NCBI GenBank assembly: GCA_016584495.1 | Contig: WAID01000009.1 | Location: forward strand, 434,001-498,000 | Length of the DNA: 64,000 bases | Direction: 5' to 3' | DNA from: Celoporthe dispersa | Lineage: Eukaryota; Ascomycota; Sordariomycetes; Diaporthales; Cryphonectriaceae | Shown: in pieces, positions 58,854 to 64,000 of the stretch | Layout: every line of letters starts with the position of its first letter | Numbering within the stretch: the stretch's first letter is position 1 | Position numbers and translations under genes: made by a program | The notes under the pieces: model-generated | The model's database searches: none | What the model was told of the DNA's origin: nothing | What the model saw: only the letters and a program-made list of their open reading frames with translations

Positions 58854-60759
58854 GCCGGGTGTCAAACCACGGCGATAAACTCGAGAGGTGGGTCTGACAC
58901 GATGTATCTAGAAAGCCGGGCACGGAGACAGGCAGCGCCGGAGCAGGCAGCTGACGGTCTCCCTCTCACGACCGCCAGCTCCAGGAGGGCGGCAAGCTGT
59001 CCCGGGTCACCTGTACCGGTGGGATCTCATGAGAGCATCGGAATCCAAGAGTGGTGGAGGTGGAGATCAGACGGACGTGGGGGCCGTGAAGTAGTGGATA
59101 ACGGTTCGGTGACAAGCCCCACAGGCCCGGACCCGTAGCATGAAGCCGGTGCCAGGTGGAGTGAGTGCTGAGGCGAACGGCTCGGGGCTGAGAAGATGCT
59201 CTGAGGCCTTGGAAGTAGTCTGAACAGCAAATGACCCGAAATGCCGTCCTAACCGTGAACACCAGTCATCTAAGAGCCCCTTCCCTCCCACAGTCGTGTA
59301 TATATTGCCGAGTCGTCTAACTGGAGTCTTGACACTGTCGATCAGGCACATCAGCAGGGGGAATCAAGGGATCTGGGTGTCTGTCCGTGGTCTACGAACC
59401 TAATGCCACTGGAGAAGGCTGCTATAACCAACAAACAGTACGAGAGGCGAGGCGAGGCGAGGTTCTGACGAGGCAAGGAGGGAGACAAACGGAGAGAGAT
59501 GGGTCTTCCTGAGGCTGACAGGGTGGGACCCGTGGGCGGGCCGTTTGCACCGGTACAGCCAGCCACAAGACAGCTCAAAGAGATGCTCAGGCACCGGCAC
59601 TCAGCTGCGATGGTGAGGTGAGCTGCTCTGGCGGGGAGGTAGAGGGAGTCCTGGAGGTGAAGAAAATAAAAAGAGGCCGAAGGAGGAAAGCAGGAGAGAG
59701 AGTCAGATCAGGTCAGCAGCCCCTGCCCTACTACCCTACTGTAACATGCTGAGGGCAATAGCGGGGTACTTGTAGGGGGCCAATCATGGCTCCCATGTCT
59801 CCTTCTGCTGCAGAAGCGACAGAAAGCAGCAGCACGCCAAGGCTAACCCAAGAGAATACATCTGTCTGCTAAAAGGAAAAGGAAGAAAAAGGAAGAAAAA
59901 GAAAAAAATAAAAGAGGAAGAAAAAGAAAGAAAAAAATGTGATGGACAGACAAACGAGCTAGAGAGAGAGAGAGAGAGAGAGAGATTGTCAACAGACTCC
60001 ATTCACACCCCACATCCTCACGGATTAAATCGACATCAAAAAGAAAAGAAAAAGTCCTATTTGGGTGCTTAGTAGCCTTGCGTGTGTGTCTTGGTGGGTT
60101 CTGGTGGGTTTCTGGTGGAAGGTACACTTCGGCTAGGCTCAGGCAGGTACTGAAGCGGGGGGTTTTTTAGTGGCATTTCAAGGTTCCAGGTTCAGTCTTC
60201 AGCCGCACCAACCTCAGCTCAGGTTGTTGACTGACCTCTCCACTGACAACATCCCGTCTCCAGGCAGACAGGGCCTACTGCAGCCTGCTCCAGCACTCTC
60301 CTCATCACTCGATCCTCATGCGCTCATCATCTTCCAAGCCCAATGCTTTCCTGGAGCGCAACACAATGTGCTGATGAAGAGTCATGGTTTTCATTAGATC
60401 TTATCTCACACCTGTCCTTTTCCCCGTTGAAACCACACCCCTGTGAAGGCTTGCCAAGATGTCTCACAGTCTCCTCATCCCACTACAGACTCTAAAACTG
60501 TTCCCACACGGGAGTCTGTCCAGCTCTCAGACCTATAGATCTCTAATATGCCATCTGTCAAGCTCCCAGGCCGAGCTGGCCACCGGGAGGAGGCCACAGC
60601 TGTCGCCCCGTGAGGCAGCCAGTAGTGGTCACAGTGCCCCTGCTTCCTCCCGAGACCACCTGACACAGCCGAGACGGTTGACTGTGACCCTGTGGTTTTT
60701 GGTTTTTAGTTTATTTTTACGCTGTTTTTTCTTCCTCTAATCTAGGTGCCTACCACTAG
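58854..60759. other. Intergenic with GA repeat
   Basis: Upstream region of the F-box membrane protein gene and 3' flank of the transcription regulator gene. Contains A-rich tracts (59870-59940) and a GA repeat. No gene seen. Confidence 0.45.
59961..59984 (+). repeat. (AG)12 microsatellite
   Basis: Twelve uninterrupted AG units just before an A-to-T transition. Confidence 0.9.
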
Positions 60760-62484
60760 CTATGACCCTACACTGGGCTGGCTCCCCATCCCGCCAAACG
60801 GAGAGGAAGGAGAGGCGTCGAAGATCTTTCTGGACGCAAAGAACTTGCGGCCCAGCTCGTCGTGGACAAAGTCAATCCACAGAAAGCCCTTCATGATGTC
60901 TCGGCATTGATTCCACGTCCTCACGCCGCAGATACCAGCTGTCGTCTGAACCCACGGGATGAGCCACTTATCGTCCTCCTCCGTACAGAGCGAGATGCCG
61001 CCGCTCACGAGCACCCAGAGCATGGTCTGCGGCGCGATGGCGATGCTGAGGTCGCACAGGCAGCCCTTAAAGGTCCGCGACAGGTGTGGATACGGCAGCC
61101 TCACCTCCGACCACTGCAGGAAGATGTTGGTGCAGAAGCCCAGGAGGCCCAGCCGGACAATCTCGTCGAGCGAGTCCGCGGGGAAGCCCAGGTAGAGGAG
61201 GCGGTACATGACGGACGCCATGGTGTTGAGGAGGGTCTCCTGCGGTATCTTCCTCCGCGACTCGGTGGCGTAGTTGAGGAGCGCGCAGAACGTCCGCGTC
61301 GTGTCCCAGGCTCGGCATAGCTCCAGGCTGTCTATTCCCAGCTCCAGCCCTCCGAGGGGCTGGCAGGTCGAGCCGTGGTAGCCCGGCGGGATGAAGCCCG
61401 CCAGCTGGTCAAGATAGGGCATGAACGGCTCGGCCATCAGATCGTGGAAGAAGTATGGTCTTGAGCCGCTCGTGAGCGCCTCGCTGATGTCGCATCTGTG
61501 GTGGTAATCAGAGTCAGCACGAGAGTCAGTCTTTGATGACCGGTGCACGGCTGCCAACCTAAAGATCTGGATGAGGAGCTTCGGGTTGGCCCTGAACTTG
61601 GCCATCCCCCCCTCGCAGGGTCACGATCCTCCTAAGCCCTTCGAGGTGACTAACGGCGGTCTCGCGCTGGCCGATGCTGCTGGCGTGGTTGGCCAGCGAC
61701 AGGACGACCATCACCGTCGAGTCGGACAGCCTCTCCTCGTTGGTATCGTCAGAGAGCCTCTCGCGGAGCATGTGGAGGGACTTGGTCAGGTGTCGACAGG
61801 CCGGCCGCGATGGCACCATGTCCTCGGGCTTAACGCCGGCCACGAGGTCGAAATACATATGTGCCCCGTAGATGACGGCGTGAAGATACGCGGCGTCGGT
61901 GGCGAGCAGCTCGCACCACGGCCTCCTTGCCGCCTCCTGGAATATGACCCGTGGTTCCAGGACGAACATGGCCCGCTTGGCCATCGATGAGACTAGAAGC
62001 AGTGTTAGTGACCTGACGTGGGCATCGATCGGGGTCTTGGACTAGGAGCAGCGGCGTGCAAGGCGGAGGGGAAACCTCCCAAGTCTCATCATCATTCCAG
62101 TCCTCATCTTCTATAGCCAGTCACGATATCCATAACTCACATTTCAGCACAGGCATTAAGAGAGAGGCATCGATGGTATCATCGGCTGGCTGGAAGAAGG
62201 ATATGTCCGACCCGACCTGCCTGGGCATGGGAGCCGATCCAGGTGGGCAGCAGGACGCACCACCAGAAGACGATGGGCCTGTTGCATCATCCTTGTCACC
62301 CGACAGTTTGGCCTCTTGATTGGATCGCCTCGTCTTATCGCGCTTGTCGCGGTATGTCTTCCCCCTTGTTCTTGCCCTTCATCACATGGCTCCTGATCAG
62401 CTTGCGCGCCTGGCCATCCGGCTTCCTCCGGTCTGTGGAAATAATAAAGGGTAGATCCCCGGGAGTCTGCTCCGTCGGGCCCAT
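60760..62484 (-). CDS. Fungal transcription-regulator-like protein (two frame breaks)
   Basis: Belongs to the fungal family that starts with a conserved RKLIRSHVMKGKN block and ends in a fungal-type transcription factor domain. No Zn2Cys6 cluster is present. Exon 1 is 62484-62141, intron 61993-62140 (GTGAGT...TTCTAG), exon 2 begins at 61992 (SSMAKRAMFVLEPRVIFQ). A 63-bp in-frame intron-like segment lies at 61496-61558 (GTTGGC...CCACAG, branch GCTGAC). Domain sequence: SLHMLRERLSDD, STVMVVLSLANHASSIGQRE, HLEGLRRIVTLRGGMAKFRA. Faults: one extra G in G5 (62361-62365), after which KTYRDKRDKTRRS follows the conserved block, and one extra G in G7 (61606-61612), after which the frame runs to 60760. 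Expected length is about 500-525 aa depending on the optional intron. Confidence 0.78.
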
Positions 62485-63273
62485 GTCTACTGTTCAGACG
62501 GTCGAGAATCCCGCTTCGAAGCTCCTAGCTCTGGTGGGTGGAGAGCGTGCGAGGGGAGGTTGGGTTGCCTTGTAATAGCTGGTGCCTATGACTACCCGGC
62601 GTTTGGCCAATGAAACCCGTTTTGAATAGGAGTGGTTCCTGAAGACTGATTGCCTGTTGCGAACAAGGTAAGGAGATGACTGAGCGGCGAGACTGCTCGG
62701 AAAGGGGAGTAGTAATAATCAGTAGAGAAAAGGTTGAGAAGAGAGAACAACACGCAAGGTGGCAGTGCGGCGGTGGAATTGGGCGCTGCTGACCCTCCAA
62801 ATCCGCTGCTGCTGCGCCGCGGAGAGATTGTTTTCCGTTTCAGGCTTAGTCCTCGCTAAGGTGGGATGCCAATGTCTCCTCTTTATATCCGAAGGACTCT
62901 TTTTATGGGTCCAGCTCTTCAGTTTCCCGAATAGGAATCCTACATCGTCCCTCGTAATATCTATAATTGTATGGCTATGGGCCTGGCTTCCATGACGAGA
63001 CGTGGGCGAGGTGATCAGATATTGTAGTATGCGGGAGACGAGAGTATATAAGTACACGTGGCCCACTGGGCCAAGGCATCTTTTCTTTTCTTTCAATGCA
63101 TGAGCATCCGCTTCAAGAAAATACCAAGCTCTATTGATACTTTTTAACGAACGGCAAAGGTTCTATCTATCTCTCTCGACCACCAGCCTTGGGAGACTCA
63201 GAATTTTTCAACCTGACACTTTTAAAGTCCAGCATTTATTTTATTTTTTCCAACCACCACAGCAGTCACAGCC
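62485..63273. promoter_or_regulatory. Divergent promoter region, regulator and SDR genes
   Basis: The regulator gene (-) and the dehydrogenase gene (+) start 790 bp apart and point away from each other. A TATA box for the dehydrogenase lies at 63045-63052. Such an arrangement could mean co-regulation, but this is not shown by the sequence. Confidence 0.45.
63045..63052 (+). promoter_or_regulatory. TATA box of the SDR gene
   Basis: TATATAAG lies about 229 bp before the ATG at 63274. Confidence 0.5.
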
Positions 63274-64000
63274 ATGGGCCATTGCGAAGAGAAGAAGCTG
63301 GCCGCCGCAAAAGGCCTGGCCTCCAAGGACCTACCGCCCAACACTGCCCCCTTCTTCCCCAACATCTTCTACCAGAACCAGTTTCGCGCTCAGCCGGTGT
63401 ATCCACCAGAAGGAACAGACCTCACAGGCACGACCGCCATCATCACCGGCGCAAACAGCGGCATCGGGCTGGAATGCTGCCGCCAGCTGCTGTCGTACAA
63501 ACTCTCGACCCTGATCCTCGCCGTCCGGTCGCCATCCAAAGGCGATGCTGCTGCGGCACAGCTCCGGGAGAAGTACCCAGGCGCCGAGATCATGGTCTGG
63601 CAGCTGGACATGTGCTCCTATCCTTCCATCCAGGCTTTTGTCCAGCGCGTGGGCACGGACCTCTCGCGGGTCGACTTTGTGGTTCTCAACGCCGGTGTCA
63701 TGAAGACCTACAACATCGTGCCCAGCACCGGCCACGAGGAGATGTTCCAGGTCAACTACCTCTCGCAGGCCCTCCTCACACTCCTCTTGCTTCCCGTCCT
63801 CAAAGCCAAGAAGCCACCAATGGGACTGCCAGCCCGCCTGACGTGGGTCAATGGCGCGCTCAGCCTCGTCGCCAAGTTCCCTAACCGTCACAGCATCCCC
63901 CTGCTCCCTTCCTTTGACGACAGGAAGGTCTTCAGCGACAGCGAGTGGTACAACACGAGCAAGCTCCTGGCACACTTCTTCGCCTGGAAGATCGCCGAGT
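63274..64000 (+). CDS. Short-chain dehydrogenase/reductase, 3' end outside window
   Basis: NAD(P)-dependent oxidoreductase of the classical SDR type, like fungal retinol-dehydrogenase/WW-oxidoreductase relatives often found in secondary metabolism. ATG 63274 opens a frame that is still open at the window edge (242 codons visible). Cofactor motif TGANSGIG lies at about residues 60-67, followed by LAVRSPSKGDAAAAQL. The LDMCSYPSI stretch covers the adenine-ribose site and LNAG the central strand motif. The active site shows WVNGALS (Ser) and YNTSK (Tyr-x3-Lys), so the catalytic tetrad looks complete. Substrate unknown. No intron and no frame fault in the visible part. The stop codon, and whether biosynthetic genes follow, lie beyond the window. 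Confidence 0.93.
   Translation, partial: MGHCEEKKLAAAKGLASKDLPPNTAPFFPNIFYQNQFRAQPVYPPEGTDLTGTTAIITGANSGIGLECCRQLLSYKLSTLILAVRSPSKGDAAAAQLREKYPGAEIMVWQLDMCSYPSIQAFVQRVGTDLSRVDFVVLNAGVMKTYNIVPSTGHEEMFQVNYLSQALLTLLLLPVLKAKKPPMGLPARLTWVNGALSLVAKFPNRHSIPLLPSFDDRKVFSDSEWYNTSKLLAHFFAWKIAE

Noticed and set aside
1..64000. CRISPR arrays, insertion sequences, ribosomal RNA operons, 5S rRNA genes
   Set aside because: No direct-repeat/spacer array, transposase, or rRNA sequence was seen. The window is eukaryotic nuclear DNA.

Overview
The window looks like nuclear DNA of a filamentous ascomycete, most likely a sordariomycete. Genes are split by short GT-AG introns (about 50-150 bp) with clear branch sites. 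Introns interrupt even a 90-residue mitochondrial ribosomal protein. The genes form no operons, and several markers are typically fungal: a HET-domain protein, a WSC-domain surface protein, a fungal-type transcription regulator, F-box-like proteins and a PIN4/Cip2-type RNA-binding protein. I cannot name the species.

Layout. 1-8 kb: RPT6 (26S proteasome ATPase, +) converging on an RBR ubiquitin ligase gene (-). 8.2-11.4 kb: an intron-containing tRNA-Val(AAC) next to an orphan island holding a multi-exon unknown gene and a Lys-rich terminal exon. 12.4-14.2 kb: an unassigned coding-like patch and a POF1/NMNAT-like nucleotidyltransferase (-). 14.8-19.3 kb: APC10 (-) and MRE11 (+) diverging from a 415-bp promoter with a perfect MCB box. 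19.8-23.4 kb: TAF10 (+, telobox promoter), mitochondrial uS19m (-) and a DUF924 protein (+). 25-31 kb: a secreted carboxylesterase (+), a two-F-box-like protein (-) and a WSC sensor-like protein (-). 33-38 kb: a 79-aa secreted Gly/Ala repeat protein (+), a tentative membrane protein (-), a 69-aa Cys/His-rich protein (-) and a 296-aa unknown (-). 40-42.3 kb: PIN4/Cip2 (-). 42.3-49.1 kb: gene-poor. 49.1-51.3 kb: a Cys-rich, acidic unknown (+). 52-53 kb: histone H2A.Z (-). 54.8-56.5 kb: HET protein (+). 57.6-58.9 kb: F-box plus transmembrane protein (-). 60.8-62.5 kb: fungal transcription regulator (-). 63.3 kb to the end: a short-chain dehydrogenase (+), cut by the window edge.

The strongest overall observation is technical. 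At least seventeen one-base frame breaks fall inside otherwise well-conserved genes (MRE11, PIN4/Cip2, carboxylesterase, the F-box-like and WSC genes and others), nearly all in short mononucleotide runs. Correcting one base restores the expected protein each time. This pattern fits uncorrected homopolymer errors in the assembly better than a set of pseudogenes, and it means naive gene calls here will be truncated.

Functionally the window mixes housekeeping genes for protein turnover (RPT6, RBR ligase, APC10, F-box proteins), genome maintenance and chromatin (MRE11, H2A.Z, TAF10) and mitochondrial translation with surface or self-recognition genes (WSC, HET, secreted esterase, small secreted repeat protein). 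I see no gene cluster that clearly forms one new system. The best candidates for undescribed biology are the orphan island beside the tRNA, the 79-aa repeat protein and the 69-aa Cys/His protein.
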